Origin: Drosophila pseudoobscura
Taxonomy: Eukaryota > Arthropoda > Insecta > Diptera > Drosophilidae
Direction of reading: 5' to 3'
Assembly: GCF_009870125.1 (NCBI RefSeq)
Contig: NC_046683.1
Span: forward strand, 43,043,869-43,107,868
Length of the DNA: 64,000 nt
Position numbers and translations under genes: made by a program
Shown here: positions 1 through 12,279 of the stretch, one piece after another
How positions within the stretch are numbered: the stretch's first letter is position 1
Layout of the letters: each line of letters opens with the position of its first letter
Notes under the pieces: model-generated
What the model saw: only the letters and a program-made list of their open reading frames with translations
What the model was told of the DNA's origin: nothing
The model's database searches: none

Positions 1-3000
1 CAATAAATGCCTTCAAAAAGTGAATTATTATAACATTTTTATTAAAGTATGCCCTTGCTCTAGTTCATTTCTATATCTCACATAATTAGCATAGTTATAG
101 GGGTCCTACTCCACACACACACACACACACACACTATCCAGTCAAGGGGTGGAACTTGAGGCGGGAGCCTGGTTTACTGTCCAATTTTTCACTCAACTGT
201 CCACATTAGTCCATGAAAATTTATTAATTTGTCCAATTCCACTGACAAATGATAAAAAGCTTGAAAATGAATGCGAGAATGGATATCTGCTGGAAAGAGG
301 TGTTGTATTAATTAGAATTCAGGATAGTGCGGGAGTGATATGGGTGTAGGGGTGTTGAGTAGGGGTAGGTGGGTAGGTGGTCCAGGTACATACAAATACA
401 GGCATACATACATAAGTAGACAACAATTTATGAATTATTATGAAAGAAGAGTTCTATCATGACGGTCTTTGGCACTTTGATCAAATATGTCTTATTTTCT
501 TATGTTACTGCCACGAAAATCACAGAGATGGTTATTTCTTCAATCAAATACCCATTCAAGGCTTTGAAAGTCATGAATTACCATATCGAAATCCCGATAG
601 CATTGTACAAGTGTATACACATGTTACTTATTCACGGCTTTGTATAATTTCATAGATGGGGGGCGATGGGAATGGGCGAAACCCTTTGTATTGTTATTAT
701 TATTGTATTATTTTGGGGCCCGAGCCCACAAAAGAGCGCCATTTAAGCCGCTTGTTGTTTGGTATTTTTCACAGCTCCACACAAAAGATGGATCCATCTC
801 CAGCCGTGACGTACCCACGATCGATTCGAGATCGTTGAAATATGTATGTATTTCCCAAAAGAAAATGTTTTCTTTTGAAGAGTTTCATTAGCGTTTTCTG
901 AAACTGTTTAGGTACACCTGATGTGCCTTTCTTCTCTGCCTCTTGTTGCCATGTACATCCCTGACTTTGTCGGACAATGGAACCCACAGGAGGTTGAATG
1001 GGTACATTTTGGAACTATTTTGAATAACTCAAAATTAAACGAAACAAAACGCGGAGCATCGCAACGCAACGCAACGCGAGTCAATGGCAACAATGGTTTT
1101 GGTTCAGTTAGACGGATGTGCAGCGTTTTTAGGGTTCATTGCTTTCGGCTCACCTCAGCGAACCGCACAAGATGTTCATTCACATGACTCGTCAGTCCCA
1201 AAAACGAAAATGCAAGACAATTAAACAAATTAACAAAACAACAGAGTGCACATTGGATAGAGTGGGGGGAGTGGAGGGAGTGCAGGGAATGGGAATGGGT
1301 CTTACAACAATTTTACACATGAGAAAATCGAAGAGCATCGAAAACCATCAGCCATTAAGTTGGGAACCCTCCTCCTTCATTTCGGACTTACATATCTAAC
1401 TGCGCGGGTGTAGCCTAACTGTCAGCTGTTTGTTAGGGAAGTTCAATTTGAACCTGCCCCAGGTAATTAAGTTTCGAACAGACCATCAGGTTTGACCTCT
1501 TCCATCTGAACCCTTTCCCATTTCCCAGGTCCCAGGTCCCATGTGTGTGCCTGTGTGTGTGTGTCTAATTTCATGGCTGTTAGCCGAAAAGGGCCAAGTC
1601 CGAAAAGGTCGCGGAAGACAAACTTTTAATATCGTATGCATGTTCCTTCTCCAACTCTCGATCTAAGGAACAGACCATTTTATTATTGACATCGAGGGCC
1701 AGTCGAAGAATAATGACCCGGGAGCGAAATGTGAACCGCCCCCACCCCCCACGCAGGAAAAAACATCGAAGAGAAAATGCTCTATCTGGGTTAAAGCAAA
1801 AGAAATAATTATTAGGTCAGTGGATACTCTTTTCGGAAGCGTATTCACTAAAAATATATCCCACAAAAGTGTTCAACTTAAGATTAAGAAAATTGTTTTT
1901 GTTTGGGGAGGCTTTGGGGAGAATTGAAAATTGTATTCCAGCTATAAAAGGTCAAAAAAGTCCTCATAATGATGTATACCCATGATTCATTTCACCACTT
2001 TCATTGACAGACAAATCACTCAGCCATGAATTACGAGTAGTTCCAGGGTAAATACATTAATACAAAATACAAAAAATACATTAATGCTTGACTCCTAATC
2101 TATATCAAATCCTATCAAGAACAACAGCGTCCATCAACCCAAACAAACTTGAACACTGAACCCACACAACTCTTTCTCTCGCCTGAAGAGCATCTCTAAC
2201 AACAATCGAAATGAACAATCCCAAAAAACGGAAAACAGAGAGCTGAGAGCAGAAACAAGTTCGAGGGCAGCACAGAGCGACAAAGAAAACTCATAAAAAC
2301 GTTTAATGATGTCACAAAACGTAATAAAAATGCAATAAAATGTCAAAATTATTGAATTTACGATACGAAACAAGTTCAACAAAAATAACAAAAACAGCAA
2401 AAACAAGAACACAATAACCGAAAAGAAGCACCAAAAAATAACAATAACCATGGTCGGGTAGTCGTAGTCCCCGGGAACAGAGCACTGCTTCGAGGGGAGG
2501 TGGATGTGGAACACCTCTACCTCTGCAACTCTTTGACGGGTGCGCGGGAGGGAGGGGGCGTCGAAAGGGTTTCGGGAGTGTGGCGGGGGGGGCTATAGCA
2601 TAAGTATGTTCCATTGTTGTTGCGGATGATACGTGTTGTGTTGTGTTGTGTTGTGTCTGGTGTTGTGTTGTGTGTGTGTGCGTTGTTGCGTTGAATGCCA
2701 TGTGCGTGTTGCCCCGAGCCGTGTAGCTGCCGCAAGGTGTCGCGCACTGTGAACTACTCTACCATAACATAACATAACCTATGCCTCATTTGAATATATT
2801 TCGAGTGGAGTTGTTTTTTTTCCCCCGCCTCTCAGTTAACTCGTGGTGCCATCACGGAGCGATTGATTGTTATCTAAAGTCAAATCAAATTGAGTTTGCA
2901 TTGCTTCGCTTTCCTCTGCTGGGCGAGCGGCACATAAAAGACTGGGGAGCGGCTCTAGCCGCGGGTCAAAGGATCAAGACAATAGTATTTGAATAATGGA

Positions 3001-4930
3001 CAACAGGCGGCCACAACGGCGATAAGGGATCCGATCCGATCCCCAACTAAGAGAAAACCAATTAACATATTCCTCGGCTCAGACAAAGTGTCTCGGCAGG
3101 AGCAGACTCCTTGGCTCTATTCCCCACAGGTTTTCTGTTCCATCTTTCCCTTTTTTGTCTTTTTCGTCGTCATCCTGGCCCTGGGATTCGGGACGCGGTC
3201 CCATACATGTATGTATCTGCTTATATGCAGGTATGTGCGGGCATACTAATTAGATCAGTCCAGTGAGGGGCTTGATCCGATATTTGGCTCTGATCGTTCT
3301 CACTCAGCCGCTTTGATTCAATTGACGGGCAAGGGAAGCAATAAAGTAAAAGTCTTTATGGTCCGACGTGCTCTTACCACCAAGATCACTTTTCGTGGAA
3401 ACCAAGAAATCCATTTGGAAAATTCAGAGATAGCGATGGTTTGCTCAGGATCAGGCCATCGGGGAAGGGCCGCATTCAGCTGCAATACATGGCAGCAATT
3501 TACCAAAGTAGTCTTCCAATTTTCGTAGCTATGTTTTTTCAGAAGTAATATCCGATATGTTACCCATATCGGGACCAGCGAGCGAAGCGAGTGAGCTGAG
3601 GGTTGGCTGATCAGCTCAATTGTGAGGCCTCCAAACATAATCCCAGTCCACTATCAACCCAAAGCTCAGAGTTACCCATGTTACATAGCTTCTCCATTCA
3701 GTACGATCAATAATACCAATTAGTAAGCTTACCATATCATAGTTTATAATTTGGATATCATTCCTAATTAGTATACAATTATATTGGACAGAATTCTTTC
3801 ACTCTACTCGAATTGCGGTCACCTATCCCCAGTCCCCAATTCCATTCGAATTCATCTCATCTGTGGGCTGTATTCCTGCACCACATGCAGCGAACGTCTT
3901 GTTTGCCCCAATTGAAAATGTCAACCTATCAACAACAAATTAACTTGAAAACTTACAAACAAAAAAATATAACAAACGGCGAAAAAAGAAAGAAAGCAAC
4001 AAAAACACGGTCACTCTATAAGTAAGACGCCGCCGCCTGCTGTTGTTGGCTGCTGATGCTGGGGCTGATGCTGATGCTGAGACTGAGGCTGAGGCTAAAA
4101 CTGAAGCTGAAGCTGATGGTCATCATGATATATGAACGGGTCTGGGCTAACATTTATGTACCACAAATGTCAACTGTCAATGTCAATTTATATTATGCTG
4201 CCACATTGCGGATATGTCAGCATATGAACATATGTATCTCAACAAAAAACATTTTTTCGGTTTTGTTGTGTTTTGGCCCGAACCAGCACCGGCAACGGGA
4301 CCGTGGCCGGGGCCGGGACTGGGACTGACCGGCCAACGCAAAAGAGTTTTGTACATTGTACTCGTATCGGATGGTAGGAAATCAGAAGTATTTATAACAT
4401 TATTTTCGCACTCTCCAACAGTGTGGGTGTTGTGGATTTGTTGGTGTTGGTGTTTCTCATTGTTGTTTTCATTGGTGTCTCCCTCCATTGGTGTTGTGTT
4501 GGATGGTTGTCCATTTTAATTTTTATCATTCGAATGTTTCTGCTTTTCGGCCCTTAAGTAAACAAACATTAAGAGGTAAATTATTTTAGGGTTGCATGCC
4601 ATGCCATACTCGCACACAAACACAAGAGCAGAGATACAGATACAGATACAGATACCCATACATACGAGTGCATGGGTGCTTGGGTGCTTGGATGCACGTA
4701 TACGAAAACCAAAAAGCTGGCGCACATTAATAATCTTGTTGAACCCGGCAATTTCGACCCTATAATCAACGAGTGAAACGCATATGCACATATAGACGGA
4801 GCGACGGACGGACGGGCTAACGGACAACGGACAACGGGCAGGAGGAGTCCAAGTTGGAGTTGTGGCTCGTTTGGTTGGTTGGCTGCTTGGCTGCTTAGCT
4901 GGTTGAGTCTTTTTGGCCTGGTACACGCCT
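1..4930. other. Gene-free DNA rich in simple repeats
   Basis: No reading frame here looks like a gene. The open frames are short and low in complexity, and they overlap on both strands. Visible content: an (AC)n run at about 112-134, TTGTG units at about 2635-2690, a degenerate GCTGAT/GCTGAG hexamer array at 4051-4118, and GATACA units at about 4632-4660. It may be intergenic, or intron of a long gene extending beyond the window; the sequence alone does not decide. Confidence 0.6.
4051..4118. repeat. Degenerate hexanucleotide array (GCTGAT/GCTGAG)
   Basis: About eleven six-base units alternating GCTGAT, GCTGAG and GCTGAA. Similar imperfect hexamers recur at 5440-5480, 6870-6940, 10735-10775 and 28574-28605, so this block appears prone to this type of expansion. 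Confidence 0.8.
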
Positions 4931-7900
4931 CCGGGCACCGCCTGCTCATTCCATTGTCTTGTTGCCTGATACTCGTATTTTATTATTTCTTTTTTTTTTG
5001 AAGACGTGGCTAATTTGAATCAACCGCCTCTCGCTCATTTTCGCTGTCCCAAAATGAAACCGAAAACAGGCGAACGGCGAACGGCGAACGGCGAGCGTCA
5101 AACTCTGCCACAGAGAATAAACGCGCAAGCGCAGCTGACGAACCGGACTCGGGACTCCGAGTCGGCCCTCGACTAGCAGTGGGACTCGGCTTGGATCCCG
5201 GAGGCTAAACGAAACGCAGTCTTACCCTACCCTCTCTTCCCCTCTGCTCCCATGCACCGACACGAGAAACCGGTGGCCATCGAGCGTCGCTTCCGTAGCC
5301 AGCGTTTCTCTCTCTCTCGTTGGTCTCCCCCACTCGCACTCGGCTAAACTAGCATGTGGATAATTGTTTCCTGGACACGCGGTAACCCGATCCACAACCC
5401 AGAGTCCGAGCCCGCGCCCGAGCCCGAGCCCAGCCCAGCCCAAAGCCGAACCTGAAGCTGAAGCTGATGCTGAGACGGGAATGCCGGCTGCTGCGCCGGC
5501 GTCTGCGTCTACGTCTGCCTCTACAAGACATAAATCCAACAGTAAACATATAAATTTAGCTAAGCTTTCATGCAGAGAGAGAAATTTTCAATATGACTAA
5601 CCGGTCCCAATCGGTTGAGATCGATCGGGTCGGACTTGAGGATGGATCCATGATCCTAATATCACCATCGAGACCTCCATCGTTTAGATCGTCGATTTCT
5701 CGCAGTGTAAAAAAACCCTCTCATTGACTGCCTGTCATGTATTGTATATGTTTTCTTTTCGGGCTTGTTTAGAACGAAAATTATGCAATTATGATAATTG
5801 CCCAGCGAAGGCAGTATGGCCAATTATGAAAATATGACTGTATTTATACTATATTTTTGATCATGGCAGCCCAAAGGCTTCCGTTGGCACGCCATGGTTC
5901 TAATCCCAGCCCAGCCCTAGCCCCAGCCCCAGCCCCATGTGAGAGTAGTATGTGAATTTCCCTGCATTAGTAAATGATGGGCTGCAATGGGATGGGATGG
6001 GATGGGATGGGATGCGAAGCGATGCACTTGTCTCTGTGGGTAATGCTTATCATTGTTCAAGAACTGTTCCAATTATGCGGACACAGCACGCACTTTCGCC
6101 CCGCCCCGCCTCCAACGCCAGCGACGCCAACGACGCCAGCAGCGGACAGTGGTCGGACGAGGTTGGTTCCCTGAGTGTAAATAATGCTATTTAATAGCCT
6201 GGGTTGGCTTTTTATTGGTGCCCTTTTAAATGCCGATAACCTTTTTATGCGCTTGCCTGGCAACCATAAAAGCAAAGAAGAAGTTGCGCCTGGTAGACGT
6301 ACTGGTACTGGTACTGCTACGTACGTCTATAGTAAAGAAGGAGACTCTGAGACTCGAATGCATTAAATTGAATTCTTGGCTTGTTTTTAGTCGGAAAATT
6401 GCTGGACAAACGCTGTTCTTGACGCCATGAAAACTAATTTTATTGTTTCGCTCGGTTCAGTTGGGTTCTGTTCTGTTCGGTTCGGTTCGGTACGGTTCGG
6501 TTGAGTCGCACATTTCAATTACATGGCCCGAAAAGTCTCGTCGTACTCAGTCGTTACTTCATTTAAATGGTCAGCCAGTCATCGGTTTGCACTGGCTCAA
6601 GATTGGGATTGGGATTGGGATTGGGAAGGGGGTTGGGGATTGGATTCGGGATTGGTTCGGGAAGGTGGAGTAAGAGTAGGTTCCATGTTCCCTTATTGGA
6701 TTCTCCTTTCATGTTTTACAATGCGTGCCCCGTCGCTCGACGATATGTAATGTAATGTCTATTCTTCTATGGCGAATGCATTTTGCACTTTTAGTGCATG
6801 CTAATTGGCACTTCGATGAAGCCATGCTTTGCATAAACCGTTAGCCCCGCTCATCCAAGCAATTCTCACGACTCCGACTCGGACTCGGGTTCGGGCTCGG
6901 GCTCGGACTACGACTCCGACTCCGACTCCGACGCCACTATCTAAATATATGGCAGCTATAACTATCACATACTCGTAGCTACATATAGTATGTACGTTAA
7001 AACCTTCAAGTGCCAACGTTTTATTGTGAAATCGAGCACAACAGAACACCATAGAGAAGAGCAGAGCAGAGCAGAGCAGCGCGGAGCAGAAGGAGCCTCA
7101 AAAGCTAAGCTCATGAAAGGATGGGATTTCGATGGGATGGGATGGGATAGGATGGGATGACTGTAATGTTCTCGTTTGCGGCTTGTTCGGATTATTGTGC
7201 TATTCGCTTGGCACATTTACAACTCTTTTTTATTGGATTAGATTGTTAATATTTTATTTTATTCATTTATGCGAGTACTACGCTTTACGATACTTCTCTA
7301 TTCCCCATTGAGAGTACGCTTTGGGATCGGCTTACGTGTTTAGGGTTACGTTTGTGCTCTCTCTCTCTCTCTCTCTGATTTGTATAATAATTATAACTCG
7401 TCCCTCCCCAAAGGAGGAAAAACCAACCGAAATGATCGATCCTCTTTGATCCTCTTCCCAAGTTGATCCGATCTAGACTGGAAAATATATTCACTTAACT
7501 TATAAGCTAAATTCAATTGCATGTGTGAACAAAGAGACTCCCTTGGATCACGCAAGTGGCTGTGTTGGATGGAGTCGGGGTCTGTTTCGTCCATTACTGG
7601 TTCTATTATTGGTTAATCAACGCTGGACGTTAAACAAAATTAAACGGTTCCTATCCCATGCGCCTCAATCGACTTGCAGTGGATGGAAATTAATTACGGA
7701 ATTGTAATTTGAATAAAACTTTGTTGGCGGTGGCTCGGTCTTCGCCGAGAAGAGTCTGCTCTGCGACTACGTAATTCGATTTTCGCTGGAATCGTAAATT
7801 AATTTTTTCCGTAAATCTTCCAGCCTCTAGTTGGCCATACAAAGTAGTTTCTCTATGGGAGTATGTTTTTTTGGCCGCCGAGAGTCTGGCGTATAAACCA

Positions 7901-8520
7901 TCAGATTTCGATATAATCGTAAATTTTCGCCCGGCACACAAGGAGGAACCTCTAAGCGGACCCCGCTCAAACACACACATAGTCGTCGCACGGAGGAAAA
8001 AAAAAATCGTCACAATGGGTCGACGGCAATAAAATAGCTGAAATGGCAAAGGAGACGGGCGACGGGCGAAGGAGACGGAGAGCAGCAGAAATCAGCAGCA
8101 GAGCGGCAGAGCAGGGAGAGCACAAGGAGAGGACACTCGCAAGTTTGAGAGTCTCTCGAGTTGAAGGCGAAAATGTGATTAAGTTGCGCGCAAAATCCAA
8201 TTTTTATAACTGCAGAATCACTTCACTTGGACCCGCTACCGCTCCGGCTCCGGCTCACCACAGTGTTGGCTTGTCCTGGCCTGGCCTGGCCTGGCCACCC
8301 GCCCCCCCACATGTTCGATGCACTTTTTGTACCCTTGCATAGAGGGCATTTTATTTTCTGGCAGCGGAAGGATATTCCGACCCGGCATGTAATATATTTT
8401 CTATATTTATTTGTATTTTTATGGCAATGTCTGCCAGATAGAAACTTTGAAAACTTTAAACTAAAACTTTGCAAATTAGCTTAATCAATTAAACATTTAC
8501 AATCTACATACATATTTAGA
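4931..8520. other. Gene-free DNA with many short tandem arrays
   Basis: No convincing coding frame. Arrays include three GGCGAAC units near 5070-5097, GAGCCC-type units near 5405-5440, GGGAT units at 5989-6014 and 7128-7160, GGTTC units near 6470-6505, GGGATT units near 6600-6625, GACTCC units near 6868-6940, AGAGC units at 7058-7079 and (CT)n at 7352-7377. The GC-rich stretch at 5040-5250 could be a first exon or promoter, but nothing in it proves that. Confidence 0.55.
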
Positions 8521-9859
8521 AATTAATGTTGGTATTTTTTGTGTGCACCTTTTCCAAAGTTAAATTTAATTCTTCTGGTCCAAGGATAGCAGATATCAGA
8601 CGATATGGTAAATCCCCTTGGGCAAGGGTCGGCCCGGAAGGGTATCTGAAGCGTCGACTATCGAGGCTGGGCTTCCTTTCTCGTTTCTTTTTTCGGTTGA
8701 GTCAAGGCGAATTGAGTCCGCCGCTGTATTTTTTTTTCTCTTTTTTTCTGCCGTTGCTCGTAAGATGCTTGGCAGGGCAATAATCATAAATTTAGACAAC
8801 AACGAACCGGCAGCCGCAACAGTAGTAGGCACGGCTTCGGAGCGGAGCGCAGGGGGGCGAAGGGGCGAAGGGGGTCGGGGCCCGAGAGAACCCAATCCGC
8901 CTGGCTGGCGAGGAGCTGGCTCCAAGAGTGCCATGTGTTCCAACTATGACTCTCGCGTCCAACTCTGATCTCCGTTCTGCATCGTCTGGTGGATTTCCTT
9001 GCGTTTCGTTTCGTTTCGTTTCAGTTTTTTTCGGGGCTCTCGTTCTAAGCAAACAAATGCTTAAAGCATAAAATATTGATATTTTTTTCCGTTTTTATTT
9101 TCGTTTATTTTCGTTTATTTGTCCTCTTTTTGTTGTTGTTGTTTTTTTTTCAATCGTCGCAGCCAAGTTTAAGCTGCAATCGAATTCGATTTTTGGAGCC
9201 GAGCTGCATATGAAGTTGTCTTTTTATTTGATTTAACATTGTTTATTGCTTTGCATATTTCATAATTTTTTCGCAGTCCTTGGTGGCTCTCTGGCTCTCT
9301 GGCTCACTGGCTTGTTTGTTGGCTTTTTCGCCGCTTTCGTTTTGCGGGTGAATTCGATATTCGCTCAGCATCGCGAATGTTTTTTTTTTATATATTTTTA
9401 TTTGTGGCCTTGGGAAGGCGGAAGGCAATCCGTGGGAAGGCACCAGTGCCGGGGATGCCTGACAGATGGGAGAATCGCATTGGTTCTTGGGAAATCAGGA
9501 ACTAGATTGGGCAAACACCAGTCAAAATGCACTGCTGGCTGCTGAGATATGCGTAATAATATTTGGTAAATAAAAATAGATCATTATTTATTACATTCAT
9601 TAGGGATCTCATGCCTAGCAAGCCTAGAACTGGGGCTGGGGCCCAGTCCAACTGGACTGACTCGCAATTTCCCACAATACCCACACACCTCAAGAACTCT
9701 CGGGACTCTGAAAATATTGATCTCTCCTCCCCGCGGCAGTTCTGTCAGTTAATTTCCAATACAATTTTCCATGTGCCAACCCACCCATGGGCGTGTGTAC
9801 ATCAATTGGTTACTTATCAAAGGTGTCTGCTATGCGTGCGTGTGTTCCCCAATGCTGGA

Positions 9860-9860
<1 letters not shown>

Positions 9861-9894
<34 letters not shown>
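9861..9894. repeat. Uninterrupted 34-base G homopolymer
   Basis: A run of 34 consecutive G residues followed by GGGAGC-type units to about 9916. Pure G runs this long are rare in fly euchromatin and hard to sequence. It could fold as a G-quadruplex on this strand, or its length could be an assembly estimate. Confidence 0.95.
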
Positions 9895-9895
<1 letters not shown>

Positions 9896-10372
9896 GCGGG
9901 AGCGGGAGCGGGAACGGGCCAAGCCCACCACTTGAATTTGTTCATCAAGAGCAGCGTACAGAAGACAGGAGGCGCAAAGAGGCGAGGCAGAGGCTGGGGC
10001 AGAGCCAGAGCCAGAGGATGAGGAGCTGCAGAGATTGGTATCGATGGCAAGGCTGTCTGGCAGAGGTTCAAATACTAACACTTAATGAACTTAACTTTCC
10101 AACAACATCAAATTTCCATATGAAAGGCCAAAAGTAAAAGCTTCCGGGGATGCTGGATGTTGTTTTGCGAGTAGTGGCTGCTGCTGGTGCTAGTGCTGCT
10201 GCTGCTGCTGCGTGTGCAAGTATCTATTAGATACGCTCATTGCAAAGAGGACGACGATGCAACAAACTGCAATATACCTGACACTCTTCTTGTAGTTATT
10301 TCTGTTCTTGTTACTGTTGTGGATGCTGCCGTTGACTGCCGTTGCCTGCCTTGGCTCGATGCTGGCTGGCTG

Positions 10373-10404
<32 letters not shown>

Positions 10405-12235
10405 CCTGCCTGCACAGAGGCATCAAGATACTGGCCCCAGACTACATTGGTAGCTACTAACCGAATACGAGTATCTGTATCTGAGTGCGAGTATCTCCCC
10501 CTTAGCTTCCACACTCCTGGGGTTTCGGGCTGCTCCGTTTCGTTCCGTTCCGTTCTGTTCGGCTCGACTCTTCCTCTGTTGCTCTGCTCTGCAAGCGTCT
10601 TTGGCAATCAGCAATTAGCAGATATGTTAACTTCATGTTAACGAACCAATTTGAAATTTAAATGCGGCACAAACTCGGTTGCTCATACGTCGGTGTTGTC
10701 ATCACTTCTTCAACTCAACGATGCATCCAGCTCGATGCTGATGCTGATGCCGATGCCGATGCCGATGCCAAGTCGAGTCCCGAGTCGATGTCGCTGTCGA
10801 TGCCAGAAGAGACTCAGGAACCTCTCGTCAGATGTTTCGGCTCTTGGCAGTACACACTAGTAGTAGCAAAAGACATCTCAAGATCCAGAGACCCTGCTCT
10901 ACACGTACAAATTTTTGTTAGCAAAATTTTAATACAACCAACCTGGAAGGAAATCAAAAGGTAACGAAAAGAAATACCTAAAGAATCCGCTTATACGCGT
11001 ACGATCCAAAGGAGCGATACATATGCATAACCACAAAGGGGAAGGGGCGGAGGGGGGGACGAACCTTCCTTGATTTTATATAGATTTTTACTCATATTGG
11101 CGCGACCAAAGCAGAGCAGGTGAGCCGAAGTGAGCCGAAGTCAGCCGAAGCGAGTGAGCCGGGGGTTGGCGCACGTGCGAAGCGATTACGCAGGACGATT
11201 GCCCCCTGGTGTATACATATTTCTGGCTTAACAACTGATACGAGTTTTCAGGTGGTCTGCTCGATGCACAGGGTATCAGAGAAGTGGAGTACGAGTCGGG
11301 AAAAAACTCTGTCATCGTACTATGCACCAAAGTACAAATGAAAAGAGTTCGTTAAAAGCTTCTTCATGTTTCTTGCTTTCTGTGCCTGCCTGCGCCAGTC
11401 CGTCCGTCCCTCTTTCTCGCTCGCTCAGTGTGCCCACATACATATGTACATATGTACATGTGAGTACGTGTGCATGTGTGTGTGTGTGTGTGGAGCTGCA
11501 AATTCTTTGGGGCCCAGCGTCGAAGACTCATTCTGCCTCAGTCTAAAGTCGTCGTCTGTGCTTTTATAAATCACAGAACGACGAACGACAAGCGACGACG
11601 GAGACCGGCTCAGGAATTCGACGCTGACGACTGCGGCACAGACAGGAAGGAATATAACGACGACGACAACTTAAGCGCGAAAAAAAATAGTCAATAGCGA
11701 TGGTGGGGATTGGGGATTGTGGATTGCGGATTGGGAGAGAAGCCAGCAGCTAGCAGCTAGCAGCTAGTAGGTAGGACAGGGACTCGACTCTAACCATGCA
11801 AAAAGATAACAATGCAAGTGGCCTGGCTCATGGCCATGGCCATGGCCATGTAATTGTTGCAAGTTGGAAGCGGTGCAAAATTTAAAGCGCAATTTCAAAG
11901 CGTATGACAAACAATAAATCACCCAGAACCATCAGCGTGCCCCCACTATGGAGGCGAAGGAAGTGGTAATAGTTAAATAAGCAGCGCGAGTGGGGCCAGC
12001 GCTACCTACCTACGGGAATGCACTACTACTGTATATTCAATTCAATGAAATTATCATACTTCCATACTTGCACAGATACACAGATACGCAGATACATATG
12101 CATATATGTATAGAGCTTATGGGGCAACTTCTTTCATTCACTCAATTTAGAGCTTCTCTGCTTCTCTTCCTCTCTCTTTTTGCATATGTTTCTGTCGGAT
12201 TAACTAATGCGATTTTGCTTGGTTACGATGCATCG

Positions 12236-12279
12236 AAAGAGAGAGAGAGAGAGGGCGAGAGAGAGAGAGAGGGGGGGGA
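12236..12279. repeat. GA-rich tract (GAGAG)
   Basis: A (GA)n run broken once by GGGC and ending in a G run. Such tracts bind GAGA factor (Trl) and CLAMP in flies. If the locus is X-linked, as Muller D is in D. pseudoobscura relatives, GA-rich repeats also resemble MSL recognition elements. Only the tract itself is observed here. Confidence 0.85.

Noticed and set aside
9787-10137. Poly-Gly / poly-Pro open frames on both strands
   Set aside because: They are translations of the 34-base G run and its flanking GGGAGC units.
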